In this document: piece after piece, positions 8,326 to 16,714 of the stretch | How the letters are laid out: the number at the start of each line of letters is the position of its first letter | Position numbering within the stretch: the stretch's first letter is position 1 | Assembly (NCBI GenBank): GCA_964490175.1 | Contig: CAZBAI010000004.1 | Coordinates: 1-64,000 of the forward strand | Direction of reading: 5' to 3' | DNA length: 64,000 nucleotides | From: RGIG3077 sp964490175 | GTDB lineage: Bacteria; Bacillota; Clostridia; Oscillospirales; Ruminococcaceae | The notes under the pieces: generated by a model | Database searches by the model: none | What the model was told of the DNA's origin: nothing | The model's input: only the letters and a program-made list of their open reading frames with translations | Translations under genes and position numbers: made by a program

Positions 8326-10708
8326 TTACGTTTCCTCCCAAAACGGCATTTTCCTCCGCAAATTTGCGAATGTTGGAAACATTAACAATTTTTTCAAAAC
8401 CGCTTGATGATTCAAGCACAAGAGTGGGAGCCTGCTTTATTTCATATTTTTGCGCAAGCTCGGGGTACTCTTCCGCAACTATTTTTTCAAACGGAATGCA
8501 CGCTTTGGAAAGGAACATTTCCGCCATTTTGCAATTCGGGCAGCTTTTTGAAGCAAAAAGCATCACCTTGTCTGCATCGCAAGCATTTTGCTCTGCATTT
8601 TTCTCCATCTGCGCCTTTACTGCGCCTGCGTCGATAAACGAAACAGAATAATCCTTCCTGTCTTTAAATTCCTGCGCCTTGCCGTCGTTCCAGTTTTTAA
8701 CGGGGCGATAATATCCCGTAATACGGCTATAAACCTCGGTTTCCTCGCCGCATTCGGGGCAAACATAATGCTCACCTGTAATATAGCCGTGATTTTTGCA
8801 CACGGTATATGTGGGAGAAAGTGTATAATATGGCAATTTATAATTCTCGGCGATTTTCTTCACCAAATTTGCGGCAGCTTTCCAATCGGGCAGCTTTTCG
8901 CCCAAAAACGCATGGAATACAGTGCCCGAAGTATAAAGCGTCTGCAATTCGTCCTGAATATCAAGCGCTTCAAATATATCCTCGGTATATCCCACAGGCA
9001 AATGTGAGCTGTTTGTATAATAAGGCGCCGAATCAGGGGTCTGCGCCGCCGTGATAATGTCGGGATAACGCTTTACATCATGTTTTGCAAATCTGTATGT
9101 CGTGCTCTCTGCGGGCGTTGCTTCAAGGTTGTAAAGGTCGCCGTACATTTCCTGATAATCCGAAAGGCGCTCTCTCATATGATTGAGAACCTGCTTTGTA
9201 AACTCCTGTGTTTCAGCGTGGGTAAGGTCTTTTTTCAGCCAATTTGCGTTAAGTCCGACCTCGTTCATACCGATAAGACCTATTGTCGAGAAGTGGTTGT
9301 CAAGCGAGCCGAGATAACGGCGTGTATACGGATAAAGACCCTCTTCGAGAAGCTTTGAAATAATGCCACGCTTAACCTTGAGTGAACGTGCGGAAATATC
9401 CATAAGCTTGTCAAGCCGCTTGTAAAAATCATGCTCATCTTTTGCAAGATATGCAATTCTCGGCATATTTATGGTTACTACGCCGACAGAGCCTGTATTC
9501 TCACCGCTTCCGAAAAATCCGCCGGTTTTCTTTCTTAATTCTCTCAAATCAAGGCGAAGTCTGCAACACATACTGCGAATATCGCTCGGTTCCATATCGC
9601 TGTTAATGTAGTTTGAAAAATACGGTGTGCCGTATTTTGAAGTCATTTCAAAAAGCAGCTTGTTGTTTTCCGTTTCGGACCAGTCAAAATCTTTGGTGAT
9701 GGAATATGTGGGAATCGGATATTGGAAACCTCTGCCGTGAGCGTCGCCCTCAATCATGGTTTCGATAAACGCCCTGTTTATCATATCCATTTCCTTTTTG
9801 CAGTCTTTATATTTAAAATCAACTTCCTTGCCGCCGACAATGCAGTTAAGCTCTGCCAAATCGTCGGGCACGGTCCAGTCTAAGGTAATGTTCGAGAAAG
9901 GTGCCTGCGTGCCCCATCTGCTGGGTGTGTTTACGCCGAATATAAACGATTCAATGCACTTTTTAACCTGCGAATAAGAAAGATTATCTGCTTTTACAAA
10001 CGGCGCAAGATATGTGTCAAACGATGAAAACGCCTGTGCGCCTGCCCATTCGTTTTGCATAATTCCGAGGAAGTTTACCATCTGGTTGCAAAGAGTTGCA
10101 AGGTGCTTTGCAGGGGCAGAAGTAATCTTTCCCGGCACGCCGCCAAGCCCGTCCTTTATGAGTTGCTTTAAAGACCAGCCTGCGCAGTATCCCGTAAGCA
10201 TTGAAAGGTCGTGAATGTGGATATCGGCGTTGCGGTGTGCATTTGCGATTTCATCGTCATAAATCTCCGAAAGCCAGTAGTGGGCGGTAATTGCGCCGGA
10301 ATTGTTGAGAATAAGTCCGCCGACAGAATACGTTACGGTCGAATTTTCTTTAACACGCCAGTCGGTTACCTTTACATAGCTGTCAACAACATCTTTATAA
10401 TCGAGAATTGTGGATTTGAGATTTCTCAGCTTCTCTCTCTGACGTCTGTAAAGGATATATGCTTTTGCCACATCGCCATAGCCTGCCTGAATAAGAACAG
10501 ACTCAACGCTGTCTTGAATATCTTCAACGGCAATAAGCGAATTTTCGATTTTCTTTTCAAAATCAGCCGTTACTTTAAGGGCAAGAAAATCAATCACATC
10601 TTGATTATATTCCTTATCAAGCGCCTCAAAAGCTTTCTTGATAGCCTCGCTGATTTTTGAAATCTCATACTTTGCGATTTTTCCGTCACGTTTTTGTACC
10701 TGATACAT
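8318..10708 (-). CDS. nrdD: Anaerobic ribonucleoside-triphosphate reductase with C-terminal redoxin domain
   Basis: A 796-residue class III ribonucleotide reductase that makes dNTPs without oxygen. ATG at 10708 (MYQVQKRDGKIAKYE) starts the N-terminal ATP-cone and is preceded by GGAGG; the longer frame adds nothing conserved. The 10-stranded barrel follows with GYCAGWSL and SMCCRLRLDL cysteines. Near the end come the zinc site (one Cys, then CPECG) and the glycyl-radical loop RITGYYRP with Gly at about 665. Residues 715-796 add a glutaredoxin/NrdH-like domain with CPNC at 723-726 and the cis-proline QAPTL. That fusion is not in the classic E. coli enzyme, which uses formate. Activated by NrdG upstream; probably repressed by NrdR. 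Confidence 0.93.
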   Translation of the reverse strand: MYQVQKRDGKIAKYEISKISEAIKKAFEALDKEYNQDVIDFLALKVTADFEKKIENSLIAVEDIQDSVESVLIQAGYGDVAKAYILYRRQREKLRNLKSTILDYKDVVDSYVKVTDWRVKENSTVTYSVGGLILNNSGAITAHYWLSEIYDDEIANAHRNADIHIHDLSMLTGYCAGWSLKQLIKDGLGGVPGKITSAPAKHLATLCNQMVNFLGIMQNEWAGAQAFSSFDTYLAPFVKADNLSYSQVKKCIESFIFGVNTPSRWGTQAPFSNITLDWTVPDDLAELNCIVGGKEVDFKYKDCKKEMDMINRAFIETMIEGDAHGRGFQYPIPTYSITKDFDWSETENNKLLFEMTSKYGTPYFSNYINSDMEPSDIRSMCCRLRLDLRELRKKTGGFFGSGENTGSVGVVTINMPRIAYLAKDEHDFYKRLDKLMDISARSLKVKRGIISKLLEEGLYPYTRRYLGSLDNHFSTIGLIGMNEVGLNANWLKKDLTHAETQEFTKQVLNHMRERLSDYQEMYGDLYNLEATPAESTTYRFAKHDVKRYPDIITAAQTPDSAPYYTNSSHLPVGYTEDIFEALDIQDELQTLYTSGTVFHAFLGEKLPDWKAAANLVKKIAENYKLPYYTLSPTYTVCKNHGYITGEHYVCPECGEETEVYSRITGYYRPVKNWNDGKAQEFKDRKDYSVSFIDAGAVKAQMEKNAEQNACDADKVMLFASKSCPNCKMAEMFLSKACIPFEKIVAEEYPELAQKYEIKQAPTLVLESSSGFEKIVNVSNIRKFAEENAVLGGNVNA

Positions 10709-10743
10709 TTTTCTTTCTGCCTCCGTTATTTTAATTTTAATAT

Positions 10744-11433
10744 TTAAATTCCTCTGAGTTCTGCGCATGGAACGTATTTTTTCAATATTTCAAGACATTC
10801 TTGCATATATGCGTTATCGTGTGCGCTAAGACCGCTTGCTATAATATCGCCCGAATCGGTAAATTTTTGCAGATAACAGCGCTTTGCGCCCTTAATAAAT
10901 TCACCGATATGTTCAAAATCGTTCACCGTGTGCAATTGCCTTACAACGGTTGTTCTGAATTCATATTCAATGCCGCTTTTCATCAAAAGTTCTTTAGAAC
11001 GGATGATGCTGTCAAAATCAACCGATTTAAGCCCACAGGTTTCGGCATATTTTTGCGGCGAATTTTTTATATCCATCGCAACATAATCCACAAGACCGCT
11101 TTTAACCAAAACTTCAAGCCTTGCGTACACACTGCCGTTTGTATCGAGCTTGACAAGATAACCCATTGACTTTATTTTTTGAACAAATTCAAACAGTGAG
11201 CTTTGCAAAAGCGGCTCACCCCCGGAAATGCACACACCGTCAAGCACACCCTTTCGCTTTTCAAGATGTGCGAAAACTTCACGCTCGGATACAGCCGTGC
11301 AAGCGTCATAAGTCACAAGCGAAGCGTTATGACAAAAGGGACACCTGAAATTGCAGCCGTGAGTAAACACCGTGCAGGCGGTCTTTTGAGGATAATCAAG
11401 CAATGTCAGCTTTTGAAATCCCGCTATTTTCAT
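10744..11433 (-). CDS. nrdG: Anaerobic ribonucleotide reductase activating radical-SAM protein
   Basis: A 229-residue radical-SAM activase that puts the glycyl radical on NrdD. ATG at 11433 has AAGTGAGG seven bases before it; a GTG seven codons upstream is the only alternative. The 4Fe-4S motif is HGCNFRCPFCHN (CxxxCxxC) with the following SGGEP loop for SAM. It opens with MKIAGFQKLTLLDYP, the form found in the longer NrdG2/PflA-like branch rather than the short E. coli NrdG. It is first in the operon nrdG-nrdD-trxB and ends 35 bases before nrdD. Confidence 0.92.
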   Translation of the reverse strand: MKIAGFQKLTLLDYPQKTACTVFTHGCNFRCPFCHNASLVTYDACTAVSEREVFAHLEKRKGVLDGVCISGGEPLLQSSLFEFVQKIKSMGYLVKLDTNGSVYARLEVLVKSGLVDYVAMDIKNSPQKYAETCGLKSVDFDSIIRSKELLMKSGIEYEFRTTVVRQLHTVNDFEHIGEFIKGAKRCYLQKFTDSGDIIASGLSAHDNAYMQECLEILKKYVPCAELRGI

Positions 11434-11455
11434 GTTTAACACCTCACTTGGCAAA

Positions 11456-11503
11456 GCACAATATATAGTGATTTATCAAAAAGCAAAACACAATAATTCG
11501 TGT
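11456..11503 (-). promoter_or_regulatory. Pair of NrdR-like boxes
   Basis: Two 16-bp sites, 11456-11471 (core CACAATATATAGTG) and 11488-11503 (ACACAATAATTCGTGT), fit the NrdR box pattern ACACwATATATwGTGT, the second less well. They are offset by 32 bp, three helical turns, as is typical for NrdR box pairs, and lie just downstream of the -10 of the nrdG promoter. Repression by NrdR is inferred; the nrdR gene is not in the window. Confidence 0.75.
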
Positions 11504-11513
11504 GCGTATTTCT

Positions 11514-11542
11514 ATTATATACATACAGAAAGCGTTTGTCAA
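11514..11542 (-). promoter_or_regulatory. Promoter of nrdG-nrdD-trxB
   Basis: Minus strand: consensus TTGACA (11537-11542), 17-base spacer, consensus TATAAT (11514-11519). Transcription should start near 11507, just before the two NrdR-like boxes. Confidence 0.85.
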
Positions 11543-11608
11543 TCATTTTTTCGTATTTTTTCAAATTTGGCATTTTACACAAATTAAAGACAAATTTTTA
11601 GTCAAGCC

Positions 11609-11637
11609 TTGAAAATCAAAAAGCTTTGTGTTATGAT
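11609..11637 (+). promoter_or_regulatory. Promoter of the cohesin-dockerin gene
   Basis: TTGAAA (11609-11614), 17-base spacer, TATGAT (11632-11637), followed by a 50-base leader with AAGGAGGA before the ATG at 11694. Confidence 0.7.
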
Positions 11638-11693
11638 AAGCCTTAGCTAAAACTTGCGCACGGAAATTAAAACAGTGTGCAAAAGGAGGACTT

Positions 11694-12812
11694 ATGAAAA
11701 ACTGCAAAAAAATTGCGGCAATAACCGCCCTTGCCGCCTCTTGGTTATGCATTTCCCCAATGCAAAGCACTTATGCCGATGATACCGAAAGCGCTGAAAT
11801 TTACGGCACTTGCTATGTCGTTCATCCGTATACAGACGCACAGACAGGCACTGTCACAGACGGCAGTTCGGAATATCTCACCTTGTCAGACGAAAACGGC
11901 TCGCCCCTTTACGGCAGTATTGCACAGGTTAATTTTGAGCTTGCCAATGTCACCGACGGCTTTCAGGTAATCGACATTACTTTCGGCTTTGATAACAAAT
12001 GTTTCACATATCTTTCATATGACAGCGATTTGCTCTACGGCGGCGCACTCAAACGTGCGACATTAAAAACCGTTACCAATGCAAAACAGGTTTACAACAA
12101 AGGCTATTCTTTCGTAAAAATCGTTTCATCAAGCCTTAACCGCATAACAGATGAAGGCACAATCGCAGGGCTTAATTTCTTCGTTCCGCAAGGCACAAGT
12201 GCGGGGCTTTATCCGCTTGATATTACAATCAACAACTACGGCTACAAAGAAAACTCAACCGAGATTGAATTGCCCCGTATTGTCGTAAACTCCGGATTCA
12301 TAAGCGTTCCCGGCTGTGCCGAAAACTCAAATCCCATTGATTTCGGCAACAATTCCGCAATTTTAGAGCAATACATCGCTCAAAATAATATTGACACAAC
12401 GCTTGACGGTATCGAGGGTTGTTCACCGATGGACATTTACTGGTCACAGCGGCAAAACGGCTTGGCAAACAATTCTTTCCAAATCGGAGATATAGCGCAG
12501 CTTGAGCTTGGATTAAGAGGCGATGCCAATCTTGACGGTGTGATTGACGCAAAAGATTCCGCTTTGATTGCGCAATACAGCGCATTGCGCTCATCGGGTG
12601 CAACAGTATCTTTAAATGACAGCAATGAAAATCTTGCGCTCACGCTTGCCAATATCAATGTTGACATTGATTCAAACGGTGCCTGCATTGATGCAAAGGA
12701 TGCCGCAGGCGTTGCAAAATTCAGCGCACTGTCATCAAGCTATTCGTCATCCGCAAGCTTTCTTGAAGCTTATGTTGATATCTGGACGCAAATCGGATTT
12801 TTCGGTTCATAA
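11694..12812 (+). CDS. Secreted protein with cohesin-like domain and dockerin (adaptor scaffoldin candidate)
   Basis: A 372-residue exported protein. Residues 1-28 are a signal peptide ending in an Ala-Asp site. Residues about 70-205 look like a cohesin-type beta-sandwich: an opening VNFELANV strand, GTIAGLNFFVP, GLYPLDITINN and a closing NSGFISVPG, the order seen in cohesins. Residues 276-346 are a type I dockerin with two calcium loops, GDANLDGVIDAKD and a second, DIDSNGACIDAKD, each followed by a helix. A single cohesin plus a dockerin is the plan of adaptor scaffoldins such as Ruminococcus flavefaciens ScaC. The dockerin is clear; the cohesin call is weaker. Own promoter and terminator, so monocistronic. 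Confidence 0.75.
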   Translation: MKNCKKIAAITALAASWLCISPMQSTYADDTESAEIYGTCYVVHPYTDAQTGTVTDGSSEYLTLSDENGSPLYGSIAQVNFELANVTDGFQVIDITFGFDNKCFTYLSYDSDLLYGGALKRATLKTVTNAKQVYNKGYSFVKIVSSSLNRITDEGTIAGLNFFVPQGTSAGLYPLDITINNYGYKENSTEIELPRIVVNSGFISVPGCAENSNPIDFGNNSAILEQYIAQNNIDTTLDGIEGCSPMDIYWSQRQNGLANNSFQIGDIAQLELGLRGDANLDGVIDAKDSALIAQYSALRSSGATVSLNDSNENLALTLANINVDIDSNGACIDAKDAAGVAKFSALSSSYSSSASFLEAYVDIWTQIGFFGS

Positions 12813-12818
12813 AACAAA

Positions 12819-12852
12819 AAGGCGCATCGCTTGCTGCAAGCTCATGCGCCTT
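12819..12852. terminator. Terminator between convergent genes
   Basis: AAGGCGCAT pairs with ATGCGCCTT across a 16-base loop. A-rich sequence on the left gives a T run for the minus strand (end of the CmpB-family gene); the plus strand has a weaker T run. Confidence 0.7.
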
Positions 12853-12860
12853 GAAATTTA

Positions 12861-13730
12861 TCAGCTGTTTTTATAGTTTTCTATCGCTTCTTTAATACGT
12901 TCGCTCAAAGTTTTGCCGTCTTCATTTGTTTTGTCAAAATCCAACCTCGGAAACGCCTTGTCAAGTCGCTTTTGCGTAAAGCTGTGCTTTTCGGCGCTTT
13001 CCTGCCAATGTCGGCGCAGTTCTTCCAATTCGGCATAAAGCTTTTCTTTCTGTTCGCTAAAGCTGCTCTTTCTCTTGGATTTTGCAACTGCAAATTTTTC
13101 ACGGCTTTCCTCGGCACGCTTTATAACATTTATGGTCGCTTCGGATATATCCTCGCCGATATGGTCGGATATGTATTTAAGCCTTTCGCTGATTTCTCTC
13201 GAAAGATTAAGCTGTGTTCTGATTTTCCTGATAGCGGCAACTGTGAAAATCAAATCGCACAAAAACGCCACTGTCAGCACGCTGACTATAGCAACCTGCA
13301 AAATTTGCGGCAATTTGTGCACAAGCGATGCAATCATCGGGTGAACAATTCGCATTACAAAGGTGCACGCCAGCCCCCACATCAACGAAAATCTCAAACA
13401 AATATAGCCCTTTATGTTAAACGGCTCGTCTGTATAATCCCACCATTTTTGCTTAAAAATTTTTTCAAGCAAAAATCCGGTGACATATTCCATAAACGTT
13501 GCCAAAAAAAACGAACCGAAAAACAGCACCGCCAAATTTTCCTCAAGCGGCGTCAAAAGCATTATCACTATTGAAAACGATACGCCGTATATCGGGCACC
13601 ACGGGCCGTTTAAAAAGCCTCTGTTTACAAATTTTCCGGTAGTAACGGTATAAAATATAACCTCAATGCTCCACCCGACAAAGGCGTATATAAAAAAGAA
13701 CAGTACGATTTCAAGCAACCTGTATCCCAT
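12861..13730 (-). CDS. Membrane protein of the putative ABC-transporter CmpB family (PF06541 type)
   Basis: A 289-residue protein with about five membrane segments in its first 170 residues and a charged, coiled-coil C-terminal half (about 190-285). The start LLEIVLFFFIYAFVGWSIEV and the NRGFLNGPWCPIYG motif are characteristic of the clostridial family annotated as putative ABC transporter permease. No ATPase or substrate-binding partner is nearby, and the biochemical role of this family is not established. The long cytoplasmic tail is longer than in most members I recall. It stands alone and convergent to the cohesin-dockerin gene. Confidence 0.75.
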   Translation of the reverse strand: MGYRLLEIVLFFFIYAFVGWSIEVIFYTVTTGKFVNRGFLNGPWCPIYGVSFSIVIMLLTPLEENLAVLFFGSFFLATFMEYVTGFLLEKIFKQKWWDYTDEPFNIKGYICLRFSLMWGLACTFVMRIVHPMIASLVHKLPQILQVAIVSVLTVAFLCDLIFTVAAIRKIRTQLNLSREISERLKYISDHIGEDISEATINVIKRAEESREKFAVAKSKRKSSFSEQKEKLYAELEELRRHWQESAEKHSFTQKRLDKAFPRLDFDKTNEDGKTLSERIKEAIENYKNS

Positions 13731-13806
13731 ACAAAATCCCCCTTTGCACTTATTGTATCACAACCAATCCAAATTTTCAAGCTTATTCAAAGGAAAATAT
13801 CAAACC

Positions 13807-14670
13807 ATGCAAAAATGTAACCAATGTCCGAGAGCCTGCGTATGCGACCGCAAAACCACATTCGGCTTTTGTGCGCAGGGCAAAAATCCGAAAGTCGCAA
13901 AAGTTATGCTGCACTTCGGAGAAGAACCTTGCATAAGCACGCAAAAAGGCTGCGGCGCCGTGTTTTTTGCTGGATGCAATTTGCGCTGCCCTTTTTGCCA
14001 AAATTTTAAAATCAGCCAAGGCAAAACCGATATCGGCGAAGAATATACCGTGCCGCAGCTTGCCGATTTATTCAAAAAAGTGCAGGATATGGGCGCTGAA
14101 AATTTAAGCCTTATCACTCCGACGCACTTTTCCGACAGCATTGCCAAGGCGCTTGAAATTGCCCGCATCAAAATCCCCGTGATATATAATTGCGGCGGTT
14201 ATGAGAGCATTGAAACCTTAAAACGGCTTGATGGGCTTGTTCAGATTTATATGCCGGATATGAAGTATCTTTACCCGCAAACAGCCTTGCGCTACTGCGG
14301 CGCTTCCGATTATCCGCAAATTGCCGAAAACGCCATCCTCGAAATGCACCGCCAAACCGGAAAAATGTGCTTTGAAGGCGAGGCGCTGAAAAAAGGGCTT
14401 ATCGTTCGGCATCTTGTTTTGCCGAAATTATATAAAGAAAGCATTGAAATTATGCGCTGGCTCAGCGAAAATATGGATAAAGATACTTTCTACATCAGCC
14501 TTATGAGCCAGTATGTGCCCTGCCACAAAGCTGCGGATTTCCCCGAAATAAACCGCAAAGTCTATACCGCCGAATATGAAAAGGTTGTAAAAGCGGCAAC
14601 CGATTTCGGTCTTGCCGGATATATTCAGCAAAGAAGCGCCGCTTGCCTTGAAATGACGCCCGAATTTTAA
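13807..14670 (+). CDS. Radical-SAM protein, COG1313 (PflX-like)
   Basis: A 287-residue protein starting at ATG 13807 after AAAGGA. It opens with cysteine pairs (CNQCPRACVCDR, then GFCAQG) and then carries the radical-SAM cluster motif AGCNLRCPFCQN. NCGGYES and the DMKYL region follow, as in the uncharacterised COG1313 group related to pyruvate formate-lyase activases. The extra N-terminal cysteines could hold another metal. The substrate is unknown; no glycyl-radical enzyme gene is adjacent. Single gene with its own terminator. Confidence 0.85.
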   Translation: MQKCNQCPRACVCDRKTTFGFCAQGKNPKVAKVMLHFGEEPCISTQKGCGAVFFAGCNLRCPFCQNFKISQGKTDIGEEYTVPQLADLFKKVQDMGAENLSLITPTHFSDSIAKALEIARIKIPVIYNCGGYESIETLKRLDGLVQIYMPDMKYLYPQTALRYCGASDYPQIAENAILEMHRQTGKMCFEGEALKKGLIVRHLVLPKLYKESIEIMRWLSENMDKDTFYISLMSQYVPCHKAADFPEINRKVYTAEYEKVVKAATDFGLAGYIQQRSAACLEMTPEF

Positions 14671-14673
14671 AAA

Positions 14674-14715
14674 TTCTTCGTTATGTGCTATATTGTGCAT
14701 AGCGAAGATTTTTTA
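14674..14715. terminator. Bidirectional terminator between the COG1313 gene and ptsI
   Basis: The arms CTTCGTTATG (from 14676) and CATAGCGAAG (to 14707) form an imperfect stem followed by TTTTTT on the plus strand; the minus strand ends in AATTTTTAAA. Confidence 0.75.
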
Positions 14716-14738
14716 TTTTTTATGCGTTATTCAAAATT

Positions 14739-16376
14739 TTAATTATCCGAAAGATTTATTTTTCTAACCTTATCTCTTAACTTTAACACAAAGGGAGGAG
14801 AAACCGAAAGCTCATCTACGCCCATTCTCAAAAAAGTTTCGGTCAACGTTGTGTCTGCCGCCAGCTCTCCGCATATTCCAATCCAGATTCCGTGCTTGTG
14901 TGCGTTTTCGACAGAAAGTTTGACAAGGCGCAAAACCGCCTCGTGATGCGTATCGCAAAAGCGCTCGATATTGGGGTTTTGCCTGTCGCACGCAAGGGTA
15001 TACTGCGTTAAATCATTTGTTCCTATGCTGAAAAAATCGACCATCGGCGCCAAGCGGTCGCTGATAATCGCCGCCGCAGGCGTTTCTATCATAATTCCCA
15101 GCTCAACACTGTCGGAATATTCGATTTTTTCACTGTTAAGCTCTGCCTTTACACTGTCACACAAAGCGATTATTTCTTCAAGCTCAAATGTGTTTGCAAT
15201 CATCGGAAACATTATTCCGAGATTTCCGTAAGCCGAAGCTCTGAAAAGCGCCCTGAGCTGCGTTTTAAAAATCTCGGGTCTTTCAAGGCAAAGTCTTATC
15301 GCACGCAAGCCCAGTGCGGGATTTTCCTCACTTTCAAGTTTAAAATAATCCGTGCGCTTATCCGCTCCGATATCAAGCGTGCGAATAATAACTTTTTTGC
15401 TCGCCATACTTTCAAGCACACGGCGATAAACCTTAAATTGCTCCTCCTCATCGGGATAATCGTAGTTTTCAAGGTAAAGAAACTCGCTTCTGAAAAGCCC
15501 GATTCCGCCTGCGTCATTCAAAAGCGCCGCACCGATGTTGTCAACACTGCCGATATTTGCGAAAATATCGACAAAAGTTCCGTCAAGCGTAACATTATCC
15601 TTGCCTTTGAGATTTTGCAGCAGCTCTTTTTTCTCTGTGTCGGCAAAGAGCTTTTCTTCGGCTTTTTTCAGCGTTTCATCATCGGGATTAAGAATAAACT
15701 CACCCGTATATCCGTCGGCAATGGCAATATCGCCGTTTTGCAAATGCGATAAAAACTCCTCGCCTACACCGATTATAGCGGGAATATTCATATTTCTCGC
15801 AAGAATTGCCGTATGCGAATTTGCCGAACCGTATGCGGTAACAAACGCAAGCACTTTTTCTTTGTCAAGCGATACGGTTTCACTGGGAGCTAAATCTTTT
15901 GCGCAAATTATCACTTTTTCGCAAAGGCTGTCTTGCGTGTTGTTTTCGTTTATCAGGCAACTGATTATCCTGTCGGAAACGTCCTTGACGTCCGAAGCTC
16001 TTTCGCGCATATACGCATCGTCCATTGAAGAAAACATCGCCGCAAAATTATCGGCGGCTACCGCAACGGCGTATTCTGCATTCACCTTGCATCTGTTGAT
16101 TATTTCGGCAATCGCCTCGTTATAATCATCATCTTCAACCATCATCATATGGATTTCAAAAATGCGGGCGTTTGCCTCGCCCACCTCGCTTTGCGCCTTT
16201 TCATAAATCGCATTCAGCTGCGATATTGCCCTTTCTTGCGCGTCTTTCAGCCTTGAAAGTTCTAAATCGCAATTTTCGATTTTAATGCGCTTAACCTTAG
16301 GGCTGCATCGCTTAAAAATCGAAACCTTGCCGACGGCAATTGCACCGCAAACGCCTTTTCCCGAATATATCATCAT
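14739..16376 (-). CDS. ptsI: PTS enzyme I (phosphoenolpyruvate-protein phosphotransferase)
   Basis: A 545-residue cytoplasmic enzyme that moves phosphate from PEP to HPr. ATG at 16376 follows AGGAG; a second ATG follows directly. The phospho-histidine is His188 in GSANSHTAIL. The PEP-binding half has GIGLFRSEFLY, LGLRAIRLCL, DFFSIGTNDLTQY and the C-terminal GICGELAAD loop with the catalytic Cys. Length is slightly short of the 570-575 usual in Firmicutes. It is the last gene of the glgP-PTS-phosphatase-malQ-ptsH-ptsI operon, so general PTS genes are tied here to maltodextrin use. Confidence 0.95.
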   Translation of the reverse strand: MMIYSGKGVCGAIAVGKVSIFKRCSPKVKRIKIENCDLELSRLKDAQERAISQLNAIYEKAQSEVGEANARIFEIHMMMVEDDDYNEAIAEIINRCKVNAEYAVAVAADNFAAMFSSMDDAYMRERASDVKDVSDRIISCLINENNTQDSLCEKVIICAKDLAPSETVSLDKEKVLAFVTAYGSANSHTAILARNMNIPAIIGVGEEFLSHLQNGDIAIADGYTGEFILNPDDETLKKAEEKLFADTEKKELLQNLKGKDNVTLDGTFVDIFANIGSVDNIGAALLNDAGGIGLFRSEFLYLENYDYPDEEEQFKVYRRVLESMASKKVIIRTLDIGADKRTDYFKLESEENPALGLRAIRLCLERPEIFKTQLRALFRASAYGNLGIMFPMIANTFELEEIIALCDSVKAELNSEKIEYSDSVELGIMIETPAAAIISDRLAPMVDFFSIGTNDLTQYTLACDRQNPNIERFCDTHHEAVLRLVKLSVENAHKHGIWIGICGELAADTTLTETFLRMGVDELSVSPPFVLKLRDKVRKINLSDN

Positions 16377-16426
16377 TTTCGCAACTCTCCTATTTTGCAC
16401 TTTTCCTTTCGGCTATCCGGCATTTT

Positions 16427-16684
16427 TTACAGATTTGCACTCAAAAAATCCCTCATTGCCCTTTCGGAAGCTTCCTCGTTTCCGCCGCTTATGCTGATTT
16501 TGATTGTATCGCCGCATTTAATGCCAAGCCCCATCAGCGCAATCAGCTTTTTAGCGCCGACCTTGCTTTCGCCCTTGGCAACGGTAATTTCACTGTCAAG
16601 CTCTTTTGCGATTTTCACAAGCTGTCCTGCCGGTCTTGCGTGTATCCCGAGCTTATCCTTAACCGTATATTCAAAATTTCTCAT
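16427..16684 (-). CDS. ptsH: PTS phosphocarrier HPr, lacking Ser46
   Basis: An 85-residue HPr starting at ATG 16684 (MRNFEYTVKDKLG). The catalytic His15 sits in GIHARPAG. Counting from this start, position 46, normally the serine that HPr kinase phosphorylates in Firmicutes, is lysine (Lys45-Lys46 in AKKLIALMGLG). Because His15 is intact, it is a working phosphocarrier and not the Crh paralogue, which loses His15. It lies 50 bases before ptsI and just after malQ. Loss of Ser46 would uncouple it from HPr-kinase/CcpA-type catabolite control. Confidence 0.95.
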   Translation of the reverse strand: MRNFEYTVKDKLGIHARPAGQLVKIAKELDSEITVAKGESKVGAKKLIALMGLGIKCGDTIKISISGGNEEASERAMRDFLSANL

Positions 16685-16714
16685 ATTAGTTTGCCCTTTC
16701 TTTCGCATATTGTG

